Source: Thiocapsa rosea
GTDB lineage: Bacteria; Pseudomonadota; Gammaproteobacteria; Chromatiales; Chromatiaceae
Assembly (NCBI RefSeq): GCF_003634315.1
Contig: NZ_RBXL01000002.1
Coordinates: forward strand, 1 to 64,000
Reading direction: 5' to 3'
Length of the DNA: 64,000 nt
Below the pieces are notes generated by a model. That model searched no databases and was not told the origin of the DNA. It worked only from the letters and a program-made list of their open reading frames with translations. The position numbers were made by a program, and so were the translations under genes. Positions 19,477 to 27,773 of this stretch are shown here, piece after piece; position 1 is the stretch's first letter; the number at the start of each line of letters is the position of its first letter.

Positions 19477-20079
19477 TCAGGGGTGTGCCTTCGGTCGCTC
19501 GCCGAGCAAGGCGCGACCGATGGCCTCGTGATAGCGGACGGTTGCAGCATCGAGCCGGCGCAGCAGTTTCCGTTCGCGCTGCATCAGCGCGGCCACGTGG
19601 GCGATATGCCGTTGATCCGCCAGTGGCGGGAGCGGGATGCAGGCGGCGGCGAAGTCCTCGCGCTGCAAGATCGGCGTCGCGGCACCGGTTCGGACTTGGG
19701 CGATCTGGGCTTGAACGCTCGGTTGCTCCAGGACCCAGGCCAGGTAGTCCGGCGCGACCGCTGGACCGGGCCGGAGGATATAGAAGGTCGCCGGGGCAAT
19801 CGTCGGCTCGGGCACCGCCGCGATGGTCACGGCATAGTTGGCCGTGCCACGTGAGGCGATGAGCACATCCCCGGGACCGACGCGGTAACGGTCCGCGCTG
19901 CGGGCCGGGCTGATGCGCAATCGATCCACCTCGCGGTAGCGATAGGGCTCCCCGGGGGTCAGATGCTTGCCTTGTATGAGCTGATACCGCCCGTCCGGGT
20001 CTGGCTCCACGCTGCCCTTAAGCGCATAGCCGGGCAGGACCGACGCCACCTCGCCGATTGAAATCTGCTTGCTGGTCAC
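19477..20079 (-). CDS. Half-length S subunit with one TRD
   Basis: 200 residues from GTG 20079. It has a single TRD ('VASVLPGYALKGSV', then 'GPGDVLIASRGTANYAV', 'APDYLAWVLEQPSVQAQI') and one conserved helix ('PLADQRHIAHVAALMQRERKLLRRLDAA'). Half-S proteins can dimerise to form a symmetric specificity unit. Carrying it beside a full HsdS next to one HsdM suggests alternative specificity, or a modifier of the complex. Frames upstream of the GTG overlap the GIY-YIG gene and are not used. Confidence 0.85.
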   Translation of the reverse strand: MTSKQISIGEVASVLPGYALKGSVEPDPDGRYQLIQGKHLTPGEPYRYREVDRLRISPARSADRYRVGPGDVLIASRGTANYAVTIAAVPEPTIAPATFYILRPGPAVAPDYLAWVLEQPSVQAQIAQVRTGAATPILQREDFAAACIPLPPLADQRHIAHVAALMQRERKLLRRLDAATVRYHEAIGRALLGERPKAHP

Positions 20080-20099
20080 GGCACTGCCCGTCCCTTTGC

Positions 20100-20420
20100 T
20101 TAGCCGTTGCAGGGTGGCTGGTGAGCGGCGATCAAGTCGCGCTCGATGGCCCGCTGCCGCGCCTCGGAAGGCTCGGCGAAGACCCCGATATGGGTCTGCC
20201 CATACCGCTGGAAGCAGGCCAGCTTGTGGTGAGCAAGGAAACGCTCGCTCATGTCCATCGTTTGGCCGACGTAGAGGAGCTGATAGCGGCCGTCGTGCTG
20301 CCGCCGTAGGACGACATAGACCGCGCCGAAACGCCGGAACGCGGTGCCCCAAGGGAACAAGGTGAATGGATATTGGGTGCGGGAGGCACCAGGTATCGTC
20401 AGGGTTGGTTGTTGGACCAT
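20100..20420 (-). CDS. GIY-YIG domain nuclease-like protein
   Basis: 106 residues from ATG 20420, which has AGGAG 10 bases upstream. 'GAVYVVLRR' and 'YQLLYVGQTMDMSERFLAHH' form the two GIY-YIG strands, here A-V-Y and Y-V-G, with the catalytic Arg of the following helix ('SERF') and a C-terminal Glu in 'RAIERDLI'. It is the first gene of the RM locus, 20 bases before the half-S gene. It may be a small nuclease or a DNA-binding helper. Confidence 0.8.
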   Translation of the reverse strand: MVQQPTLTIPGASRTQYPFTLFPWGTAFRRFGAVYVVLRRQHDGRYQLLYVGQTMDMSERFLAHHKLACFQRYGQTHIGVFAEPSEARQRAIERDLIAAHQPPCNG

Positions 20421-20472
20421 GGAGTATGGCTCTCCTGGAGAGAGGAGGCAGACTTGGCCGAACGAACCGCCC

Positions 20473-20528
20473 GCGTTAGACTGAAGTTGCCACACCCGCT
20501 AACGCAACCGGCCGCCGACCAGGTCGGC
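20473..20528. promoter_or_regulatory. Two palindromes before the defence operon
   Basis: GCGTTAG (20473-20479) and CTAACGC (20499-20505) are perfect arms 19 bases apart, and GCCGACC-A-GGTCGGC (20514-20528) is a perfect palindrome next to them. They lie 50-110 bases upstream of the first gene of the minus-strand operon, where operators or a controlled promoter would be expected. No regulator gene is adjacent. Confidence 0.45.
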
Positions 20529-20550
20529 CCGAGTTGATGATGCGGACTCG

Positions 20551-20580
20551 AAAGCCCGCCCTCGTGCGGGCTTTCGTTTG
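20551..20580 (+). terminator. Intrinsic terminator
   Basis: AAAGCCCGC, loop CCTCGT, GCGGGCTTT, then CGTTTGTTTG. Perfect 9-base stem with a T-rich tail on the plus strand, but there is no plus-strand gene before it; it may end antisense transcripts entering the defence operon or belong to a lost gene. Confidence 0.7.
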
Positions 20581-20942
20581 TTTGCCGACAATGCCCACAG
20601 CTATGACTGTAAATACTCCGCGAACGCCTGTCAAGAATATTGCAGTTTTGGCATTCGTCCACTCTTTACCGTTGATCTGCTGACCCGAGGACGATGGTTT
20701 CAGAAAGTTTGGCGGAGGCTGATGTGGTGCCAGCGCGGACACAGGCAGGGGTCAGTCGGGCGGATGGACGAGACGTTTCACATTAGTCCGAAGTTCCAGC
20801 GCGAATCGTTCTCATCTTTGCGCCAACCGATTGCAGCAGTTGCGGAAATCCCCGGCGATGCCGAGCCTGGACGTAAAATGTACCCATGTAAGTATTGACG
20901 AAGATCAATACAAAACATGGACTTTGTGCTATACGTTTGCCC

Positions 20943-22649
20943 ATGTACATCGACATCGTCCCGAACCGCAACTCCCGCCCCGCGATTTTGCTGCGCGAAT
21001 CGATCCGCGACGGCAAGACGATCATCAAGCGCACCATCGCCAACCTGTCCGCGCTCTCCCTGGAGCAAGCACAGGCGATCCGGGCCGTGCTCAAGGGCAG
21101 TGCGCTGGCGCCGCTCGATACGGTTTTCGAGATCGTACGTTCGCGCGCTCACGGCGCGGTGCAGGCGATCGGGTTGGCGATGGGGCGCCTGCGCCTGGCG
21201 AGCCTGCTGGGGCGCGAGGCCTGCCGCGAGCGCGATCTGGTGCTGGCGATGATCGCTGCGCGGGTGCTCGACCCGCAGAGCAAGCTCGCCACCGCGCGCA
21301 GTTGGGATCACAGTACGCTCGGGGCCTGGTTCGGCGTTGCCGACGCCGACGAGAACGAACTGTATGCGGCGCTGGACTGGTTGCTGGCCCGCCAGGACGT
21401 CATCGAGCAACGCTTGGCCAAGCGCCATCTGCGCGACGGCGCACGCGTGCTCTATGACCTGTCCTCGAGCGACGTGGAGGGCGCCTGCTGTCCGCTGGCC
21501 GTGCGCGGCTATTCGCGCGACGGCAAGAAAGGGCTCCCGCAGGTCAATTACGGCTTGCTCACCGACGCGCGCGGCTGTCCGGTGTCCATCTCGGTGTTTG
21601 CCGGCAATACCGGGGATCCCGAAACGCTGCTCGAGCAAGTGGAGACACTTCAGCAGGACTTTGCACTGGAGTCGGTGATTCTGGTCGGGGATCGCGGCAT
21701 GATCTCCCAAAAACAGGTCACGGCGTTGCGTGATCGCGAGGGCGTGGACTGGATCACGGCGCTCAAGAGCGGCGCGATCCGTGCGCTGGTGGACGACGGA
21801 ACACTTCAACTGGATCTCTTCGACGAGCGCAATCTCTATGAATTCGCGCACGAAGACTATCCGGGCGAGCGCCTGATTGTCTGCCGCAATCCCCAACTCG
21901 CCACCCTGCGCGCGGCCAAGCGGCGCGACCTGCTGAAGGCGACCGCCGCGCAGTTGGACATCGTCAAGGGCATGGTGGCCAACGGGCGGCTGAAGGACCC
22001 GGAGAAGATCGGCGTGCGGGTCGGGCGCGTCCTCAACCAATACAAAATGGCGAAACACATCATCCTGGACATTGCCGCCGAACACTTCGCGTTTCGGATC
22101 GACGAGGCGAAGGTGACCGCGGAGGCCGCGCTCGATGGACTGTACGTGATTCGCACCTCGTTGCCGGCCGAGCAGTCCAGCGATGACGAGACGGTCCTTC
22201 GATACAAAAGCCTCAGCCACGTGGAAGCGGCGTTCCGCTCGCTCAAAAGCGATGATCTGCAGATCAGGCCGATCTACCATTACAGCGAGGATCGGGTCCG
22301 CGCGCATCTGTTCTTGTGCATGCTCGCCTATTACGTGAAATGGCATATGAGCGAAGCCTGGCGCGGGCTCTTATTCGCCGACGAGGATCAGGAGCGGCTG
22401 ACCCGGCGCGACCCGGTGGCGCCGGCCACGCGCTCCGCGGCGGCCTTGCGCAAGGCGGCCACCAAGCAGCTGCCGGACGGCTCCCCGGCACACAGCTTTC
22501 GCACCCTTTTGAACGACCTCGCGACCATCGTGCGCAACATCTGTCGGCGCCCGAACGCACCACCCGACGAGGCCACGTTCGACATCGACACGACACCGAC
22601 GCCCAAGCAGTCTGCCGCGCTGGATCTGATCAAAGCGATCCGCGTGTAG
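20943..22649 (+). CDS. IS1634 family transposase
   Basis: 568 residues from ATG 20943 ('MYIDIVPNRNSRPAILLRES'). The DDE residues are visible in 'VLYDLSSSDVEG', 'ILVGDRGMISQKQ' and 'RYKSLSHVEAAFRSLKSDDL' (the Y(2)R(3)E(6)K-like box). This places it in the IS4-superfamily branch IS1634. A GTATTGA...TCAATAC inverted repeat (20892-20911) precedes it and a hairpin follows it; the outer ends of the IS could not be fixed. Intact. Confidence 0.9.
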   Translation: MYIDIVPNRNSRPAILLRESIRDGKTIIKRTIANLSALSLEQAQAIRAVLKGSALAPLDTVFEIVRSRAHGAVQAIGLAMGRLRLASLLGREACRERDLVLAMIAARVLDPQSKLATARSWDHSTLGAWFGVADADENELYAALDWLLARQDVIEQRLAKRHLRDGARVLYDLSSSDVEGACCPLAVRGYSRDGKKGLPQVNYGLLTDARGCPVSISVFAGNTGDPETLLEQVETLQQDFALESVILVGDRGMISQKQVTALRDREGVDWITALKSGAIRALVDDGTLQLDLFDERNLYEFAHEDYPGERLIVCRNPQLATLRAAKRRDLLKATAAQLDIVKGMVANGRLKDPEKIGVRVGRVLNQYKMAKHIILDIAAEHFAFRIDEAKVTAEAALDGLYVIRTSLPAEQSSDDETVLRYKSLSHVEAAFRSLKSDDLQIRPIYHYSEDRVRAHLFLCMLAYYVKWHMSEAWRGLLFADEDQERLTRRDPVAPATRSAAALRKAATKQLPDGSPAHSFRTLLNDLATIVRNICRRPNAPPDEATFDIDTTPTPKQSAALDLIKAIRV

Positions 22650-22666
22650 CCAGACGCTGACACCGC

Positions 22667-22692
22667 GATTTTCTGAAAACAGTCAGAAAATC
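22667..22692. terminator. Hairpin after IS1634 transposase
   Basis: GATTTTCTG, 8-base loop, CAGAAAATC: perfect 9-base arms starting 17 bases after the transposase stop. Either the terminator or an internal part of the IS right end. Confidence 0.5.
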
Positions 22693-22715
22693 AAGTGCTT
22701 TATGCGTATTCAAGG

Positions 22716-23010
22716 CTGGAACTTCGGATTAGTGTAGAAGCGGATTTCCGAGCGAACCTGCGCCGGTTGGCGATGGCGGCGGGCCTGACGACTCGACGTA
22801 GCGGCGGTCGCGCGGCCGGTTCGGTCAGGGCTCGGGATTGGGGTGGAAACGGCAGGCTAGGGACACCGGCCATGAATGCGCTCCCCGACGCCATCTGGGA
22901 CTTCGGCTGGTATGGCGCCGGGATGGGCGGGGAGTCGCTGGAGGCGGTCCTGGCGGATCGGCCCGCGCTGCTGCGTCCGGTCCTTACTCATCGCGGCACT
23001 TTCGCCGACC
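22716..23010 (+). pseudogene. Remnant of plasmid-type genes, internally deleted
   Basis: Two recognisable pieces lie in one frame. 'ISVEADFRANLRRLAMAAGL' matches 'YVSCETDLRADLRRLGITAAL' encoded at about 31,040. From 22872, 'MNALPDAIWDFGWYGAGMGGESLEAV.A.RPALLRPVLTHRG' looks like the complete gene at 57082 (EIGWFGAGY ... AGESIDDALARTLEGRADLLRQLRTHG) with its middle deleted. Both appear to be dead duplicates of plasmid-borne families. Confidence 0.45.
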
Positions 23011-23160
23011 GGAGGTTACATCGAGTCTTACCCGAGATCTCCGCGCAGGCGACCTTGAACATCGTCACGTTCAAGAGATTGACTGAGCTATATCCCGCAG
23101 CCCAGATAAGGCCGAATCGCTCGGTCCTCACCATCGCATACCACGATGCCCACCCTTGGC

Positions 23161-23802
23161 TCATCCGTTCGAAACGAGTCCTGATACTGTCGCATACCAG
23201 TGCTCCTCCCCAACCAGCGCGATCCGATGCCCACGTTCCCGCATCGCGACGGCACTTTCGATCTTGCGGCCATGCGTCGAGTGGATCCAATCCCGACTGC
23301 CGATGGAGCCGATCACCACGATGTTGGTCTTCAGGGTCGGCGCCGTGCAGACCTTTGCGCCGAGCGATCGAGCCAGCTGCTGAACCTGGCTGCGCGTGCC
23401 GCAGGCGAATGTTCCGGTGAAGCAGTAGGTCCAGCCGTCGAAGGTCAGGGTCGGTGGTGGGTCGTCGAGCGGCAGCGCGGTCGACATGCTGGAGGCCGAC
23501 TCACCGAGGACCGGTGCCCCGGTCAAATCCAGCAAGGTGGCGAGCAAGTCGCGCTCCTCGTCGGAATCCATGACCCCGTCGGCCAAGACCTCCTGAATCC
23601 GCTTGTACAGCACGACCGCGGGCCACTGGTCCGCAATATGGCGATGTCGGTCGAGCCAGTCGGCGAGGAAGCGGACCTCCGACTCGGCCAAGACGCCATC
23701 GGCGAGAACGCCTCGGCAGAGTCCGATGAGCTCGTCGATACCTCGATCGCTCAAGCGTGATTGGCTGAACCGGCTTGGCGGTTGCCCATGTTCATCCTGC
23801 AT
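23161..23802 (-). CDS. BRCT domain protein with TerB-like N-terminal part
   Basis: 213 residues from ATG 23802, with AAGGAG 7 bases upstream. Residues 10-95 are helical and acidic ('LCRGVLADGVLAESEVRFLADWL', 'VLADGVMDSDEERDLLATLL'), the double pattern of TerB-like domains. Residues 125-205 form a BRCT domain ('WTYCFTGTFACGTRSQVQQLARSLGAKV'). The same arrangement is frequent in small proteins derived from DNA polymerase epsilon-type exonucleases. Probable role in DNA repair or binding phosphorylated or DNA partners; no catalytic part is present. Confidence 0.82.
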   Translation of the reverse strand: MQDEHGQPPSRFSQSRLSDRGIDELIGLCRGVLADGVLAESEVRFLADWLDRHRHIADQWPAVVLYKRIQEVLADGVMDSDEERDLLATLLDLTGAPVLGESASSMSTALPLDDPPPTLTFDGWTYCFTGTFACGTRSQVQQLARSLGAKVCTAPTLKTNIVVIGSIGSRDWIHSTHGRKIESAVAMRERGHRIALVGEEHWYATVSGLVSNG

Positions 23803-24251
23803 GGCTTCACTCCTTGTCTGACCGATCATCCCGAATGATCTCTCCTGTCTCTCCCGGCGGCCTGGCGCGGTGCCGTATCTCGTTTCAGGCGCCGGCACCG
23901 TCCGCGGACATTGCCCTAAGGATAGCACCCACAGTGTTGATTGATGCAGAAGTCGTTGCCCATTGATCGAGCCGACCCCGTGTCACGCGAGTCCAGGGTC
24001 CGTGTCAGGGGATGCCCAGGTGTGATCCGTGGTTGTCCATCATCCGCGGCGAGGGCCCGCGATTGTTCGCCATATCCTCGGGTGCTAGCCTGCCGCATAA
24101 GAAGCGGAAGCACGACCGCCGGCGGATTTCATGGATCCTCTGAGTATCTACCGGCCCTTCGGGAGATCCGCTCTCGCCCGTGATCATCGCTCGGTCGACG
24201 AGCCCGCACCCCCACGGCGGAGGATCCAAGGTGTCCCGAGAAGGCGATCTC

Positions 24252-24686
24252 ATGCGCAAGGCGCTTCTTAAGCATCTTCTTACCGCGCTCGCTGCGGCCG
24301 GCTTCGTCGGCAAGTCCATCCACTTCATGCAGCTGCGGGACGACGCCCAGGATCTGCTCTCGATCCAGTATTGGAAGTACGGCGGCAGCTTCATCCTCGA
24401 GTTCAGCCGGAGAGATCGAGGACCGCTGCACACCGCATGGGGGCCGGTCATCCCCGAGGAGTCGCTCGAGGTCGCGTATCTGCCAGTCGCAGATCGTGCA
24501 CGGCTCCAAGAGCGCGATGCTCCGCCGGACGACATCTTTGCGGGCTTCAGCTTTGCCGATTTCGGGGAGGATTTCGCCAAGTACGAGCGGCTGGCACTGC
24601 GGGTGGCGGGCTACCTTCCGCAGGTAGATGCCTGGTTGTCGCGCCGCGAGGTTGGCCCGGGCATCGCTCCGTTCACCGGGACCTGA
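24252..24686 (+). CDS. DUF4304 family protein
   Basis: 144 residues from ATG 24252, with GAGAAGG 6 bases upstream. 'KALLKHLLTALAAAGFVGKSIHFMQLRDDAQDLLSIQYWKYGGSFILEFSR' is the DUF4304 pattern (unknown function, often near immunity or polymorphic-toxin genes). Soluble alpha/beta protein. Isolated here between degraded sequences; the 566 bases upstream of it to the BRCT start hold no other gene I can support. Confidence 0.7.
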   Translation: MRKALLKHLLTALAAAGFVGKSIHFMQLRDDAQDLLSIQYWKYGGSFILEFSRRDRGPLHTAWGPVIPEESLEVAYLPVADRARLQERDAPPDDIFAGFSFADFGEDFAKYERLALRVAGYLPQVDAWLSRREVGPGIAPFTGT

Positions 24687-25020
24687 CCCCGCAAGAGCGC
24701 ACTACCTCGATTGTGGTCAGCCATCGGGAACCCATTGCGGTCGACTTGCTCAACCCGGAGCGGGACTCGGACTGCACGCCGGACGGAGAGGCCGCGCGAC
24801 AGGATGGGGCATGCAGCAACACCGCACCTGGCTCCGCCTACTCTGTCTTGAGCCCCTTTGTCAGCCTCAAGTCGGACATCCGATAAAGACCAACTAAAAT
24901 ACTAGGTAAATACCACGGAGTGTCTGCGGTATTCGTTGAACCTGGCTGGACCGTTCCTAAATTCACGATCGTCGGTACGACACACCAACATCAACCAAAC
25001 GACCAATCGAGGTGACAACG

Positions 25021-25125
25021 ATGAGCGATGAAGCACTGCATTCCTGGAACCGCCGTGCCTTTTGGACGGCTGTGGTTATCTGCCTGATTCCTCTTGTTCC
25101 CTACGCCATCCTCGGCGGCTCCTGA
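25021..25125 (+). CDS. Small membrane protein, 34 residues
   Basis: A 34-codon frame with GAGGTG 5 bases before the ATG. It begins 'MSDEALHSWNRRAFW' and continues as one hydrophobic helix (about 14-31) ending G-G-S. A perfect intrinsic terminator follows 40 bases after the stop, so this is a complete single-gene transcript. The 330 bases before it contain no other gene. Family unknown; the N-in orientation with Arg-Arg before the helix is typical of bacterial single-pass micro-proteins. Confidence 0.7.
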   Translation: MSDEALHSWNRRAFWTAVVICLIPLVPYAILGGS

Positions 25126-25164
25126 TGCCTCTGCGGCGCGGCGTCGGCCGCGCCCGATCGTTCC

Positions 25165-25190
25165 AAACGGGGCCGCTGGCCCCGTTTTTT
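25165..25190 (+). terminator. Intrinsic terminator of 34-residue gene
   Basis: AAACGGGGCC, loop GCT, GGCCCCGTTT followed by TTT: perfect 10-base stem with T run. Strong rho-independent terminator. Confidence 0.9.
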
Positions 25191-25219
25191 ATGGCGACGC
25201 TGGATAAGCGTTCGGCGAA

Positions 25220-25430
25220 CTACCGGCTTGACCCTTCCCTTTTGAGTTCGTCCATTATCAGATTGTGTGGCAGCAGCGCCGCGACCGCCTCAGGTGACTT
25301 GGCATCAGGCAGCAAGCGATCGACGAGAATCGCTTCCGCATGCCTGCTGCGCTCGGGCGACGGCCCGTCGGGAGAAAGGTCGGGGCCGTGCGCGATGCCG
25401 AAGCCATGACCTTCCAACCAAGAAAGAGCT
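25220..25430 (-). pseudogene. Fragment of a second type I HsdR N-terminus
   Basis: The minus strand reads 'EELALSWLEGHGFGIAHGPDLSPDGPSPER' then 'AEAILVDRL', the start of HsdR proteins of the class that begins with a 'HGPDIAPDG..PER..Y.DVVL..RLR' pattern. That class differs from the intact hsdR at 10991. After 'DRL' the sequence departs, and a TAA precedes it in frame, so only about 50 codons survive. Confidence 0.45.
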
Positions 25431-25495
25431 AATTCCTCACCGTGGGATTAGCAGATTTGGTTGACCACATGGCTCCTCTCTCACCTAATTCCTAT

Positions 25496-26260
25496 TCAGA
25501 CGCGACTGGCTTTTTGATAGGCTTCCTCCAAATCCCGATCGTAAATCTTCAATTGATCGACAGCAGATTGAGAGACCAGTAAAGACTCTTTCTCTTTTTT
25601 CATGCCGATAAGCCTTTCCTCTTCATCTCCAAGAGACGTTTCTTCTTGTCTAAATACTAACCTTCCCGCGCCGAATTCAGCAATGAGTTCTTCTGTTGTT
25701 AGCTCTGCTATCGATGGATCTATTTGCTTGATTTTCTGCTTGAGTTTAGCAATGCTCTCTTCTTGTGTTTTGATGTTTATGGTTAGTATGTTCAATTTAG
25801 ACTCGACATCAGCGGACAAGCGACTAATTTGATTCTCGGACCGCCAAAACCCTTCCGGTACTTGTTCGTCGCCGAAAGCTCCCCTAAGATGAACCTCTAC
25901 TCTTTGGCACAAGTGAGGCAGAACGTCCATCTTTATCTTCAGCCTGTTCCAGTCGTCTTCCTTCTCTAGATGGGCAAGGGTTTTTTCCACCTCCATCTTG
26001 TACAGATCAAGATTATCTTCTTGTTTTTTCAATTGCGCTGATTGAATCAAAATCGCGTACACCAAAGCCGCCAATGCCAGACCGGTAAACAAACTATTAA
26101 GCACTCCGTAGGCATCGCCAATCGGCCCTGCTTTAGCCATTACTTTTGCAATAGCTAATGCGTCCGATTCAGATAAAAACTGAATAGCGAAAGGAAGCGA
26201 AATCCAAAACAATAAAACGGAAAAGGCAATCAGAAAAAAGTAACTCAATCGCGGGTTCAT
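25496..26260 (-). CDS. Membrane protein resembling phage-abortive-infection family
   Basis: 254 residues from ATG 26260, chosen because GAGGTGG lies 4 bases upstream. Two membrane helices (about 8-28 and 55-78) with the loop 'GPIGDAYGVLNSLFTGLALAALVYAILIQS', a pattern I know from putative abortive-infection membrane proteins (PutAbiC-like). The rest is coiled coil (about 80-110 and 145-235). Base composition is much more AT-rich than its surroundings, pointing to recent transfer. No effector domain is visible, so function is inferred weakly. Confidence 0.6.
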   Translation of the reverse strand: MNPRLSYFFLIAFSVLLFWISLPFAIQFLSESDALAIAKVMAKAGPIGDAYGVLNSLFTGLALAALVYAILIQSAQLKKQEDNLDLYKMEVEKTLAHLEKEDDWNRLKIKMDVLPHLCQRVEVHLRGAFGDEQVPEGFWRSENQISRLSADVESKLNILTINIKTQEESIAKLKQKIKQIDPSIAELTTEELIAEFGAGRLVFRQEETSLGDEEERLIGMKKEKESLLVSQSAVDQLKIYDRDLEEAYQKASRV

Positions 26261-26462
26261 TAGCCACCTCAAAAATAGCAAATCATCAATATAAAATGCC
26301 TTCGGACTGGAAGGAAGCTCAATGCGATGAATTAAATTTCCAGAAATCCTGTGTCATTGTGCGGCCTGGAAAGGCCGTAAGTTCTAGCGGGGTGGGATCC
26401 CGCGCCGCGAGCCGGGTACTGAGCCTTGCGGCGTCTCCGGCAACGGAGATGTCGATGCCTAG

Positions 26463-27075
26463 GAGCCTGTCCGACTTAGGTTCCGGATCGGGTTCCGAGA
26501 GCCTGCATTGGCAAAAAAGAGACAACAAGCCGCGAAGCCTGAAATGTCCCAGTTGCGGGTAGTTTTCACCAAAACGCGCGATCTTGCCCTCTTTTTCATC
26601 CTTTAAGCGCAAAAAGGCGCTTGAGGTTCCATCCCAGACACACCAGCGTCCACTCGCCCTGCACCGCACGCAGACCGCGGAAAGTCGGCGATGGTGCGGT
26701 GGTCGGGGGATGCGTGTTGGCGCAGATGTCGCGAAACGCGATCGAGTTGTGCGTCGCCAATGCGAGTTTGCGACTGGAGAATACGCCGGTGGCGTAGCCG
26801 TAGAACAACAGCGCCACCAGCATCGCCGGGTGATAGGGCCGCGAGCCGGTGCCGGCGTAAGCCGCCACCAGCTGGCTCAGATCGAGCTGATCGACGATCT
26901 CCACCACGAACCGCGCCAGATGGTCTTCGGGCAGGTACTCGTGCACCGAAGCCGGGAACCGGTCCGGCGTCTCCCGATCCACCGTCACGAAGTTCACCGC
27001 CATGCTGCATGCTCTCGTCGATGCCAACCCAGCCCTATTGTACTCGAAGGCCGGGCCGACAAGTCGGACAGTCTC
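26463..27075. mobile_element. Internally deleted IS1182-type element
   Basis: 613 bases bounded by GAGCCTGTCCGACTT and AAGTCGGACAGTCTC (14 of 15 matching as inverted repeats) and flanked on both sides by CTAG (26459-26462 and 27076-27079), a probable 4-base target duplication. The transposase inside has lost most of its middle. It could still move if an intact relative supplied transposase, like a MITE. Confidence 0.75.
26596..27003 (-). pseudogene. IS1182 transposase, internal deletion
   Basis: N-terminal 'YLPEDHLARFVVEIVDQLDLS', 'YHPAMLVALLFYGYATGVFSSRK' and 'FRDICANTHP' are classic for IS1182 (DUF772 domain). The frame then jumps to the C-terminal 'LRAVQGEWTLVCLGWNLKRLFAL', so the DDE core (roughly 300 residues) is gone. 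In the neighbouring frame 'HPDHRTIADF' appears just before the junction, so a small frameshift accompanies the deletion. Confidence 0.8.
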
Positions 27076-27096
27076 CTAGGCGCGAAAGCAGGCGAG

Positions 27097-27608
27097 GTGC
27101 AACAGGTAATAGGTGATGCCGACCTTGAAGGTATTGAGCCCCGAAGAAGGCTGGTCGGGAGTGCCGACGGAGTGATGAATCCGGCGGGCCACAATCCGAG
27201 TCGCGCAGTGGCGAGCGGCGCGGATGCTCCCCAGGGTCTGAGGCCGTGTCGAGCCTGACATCGACAACATGCGGTAACCAGGTAGATCCAAGCATCGGTC
27301 CGCCGGAGGTGGGCACCCGTGAAAGAATGTAAGAAGCGAGGAAACGGGCGGTGGTGCCTGGAAATCGGAGCCACCCATACGAGCGTAGACGCCCCGTAAC
27401 TCGGGTCGAGCGAAGGCGTGGCGGCTTGAGAGGACGCGAAAGCGAAACACGGCCCTACGCCGAGAGGACTCTGCCCGTGACAAACAAACGTAAGCGTTTC
27501 ATGCGGATGGCATGCGAGCAATCGCATCTGCGGTTCAATGCCCTGATGGGTATGCTTTTCGATCCCGAAGGGTTGCGTGAAAGCCTTGAGCGCCAGGACG
27601 GATCTTGA
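27097..27608 (+). mobile_element. Group II intron 5' fragment
   Basis: Starts GTGCAACAGG, close to the GUGYG 5' end of bacterial group II introns. It shows domain I-like sequence ('GTGGGCACCCGTGAAAGAA', 'GAGGAAACGGGCGGTGG', 'AGACGCCCCGTAACTCG') leading straight into the start of a reverse transcriptase. The ORF and the whole 3' half (domains II-VI) are missing after 27608. It begins 21 bases after the IS1182 remnant. Confidence 0.65.
27477..27608 (+). pseudogene. N-terminal stub of intron reverse transcriptase
   Basis: From GTG 27477, 'SHLRFNALMGMLFDPEGLRE' followed by 'SLERQDG' is the N-terminal (RT0) signature of group II intron-encoded proteins. It ends in a TGA after 43 residues of an expected 450 or so. 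Confidence 0.75.
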
Positions 27609-27773
27609 GCTTCCGGGTAGCGCGACGACCTCGTTTGGCCTAAAGTCAATCGCGGCAGGATCTTCAAATATCTTTCCGAACCCTCGGTAAGCTTACGCTT
27701 CCAAAGTAATAAAATTTCAAGGGTCCTGCCAAATCCCCTCACATCAGTCACCCAGTCCTGGATTCGAATTTGG

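Noticed and set aside
20530-20580. tRNA 3' end resembling GAGTCCGCA on the minus strand
   Set aside because: No acceptor stem or anticodon arm can be formed; the hairpin is a plain intrinsic terminator.
20778-22346. 522-residue minus-strand ORF opposite the IS1634 transposase
   Set aside because: Antisense shadow; the plus strand carries a clear DDE transposase.
25021-25125. Light-harvesting or cytochrome small subunit
   Set aside because: Single helix lacks the conserved His of LH polypeptides and no photosynthesis gene is near.
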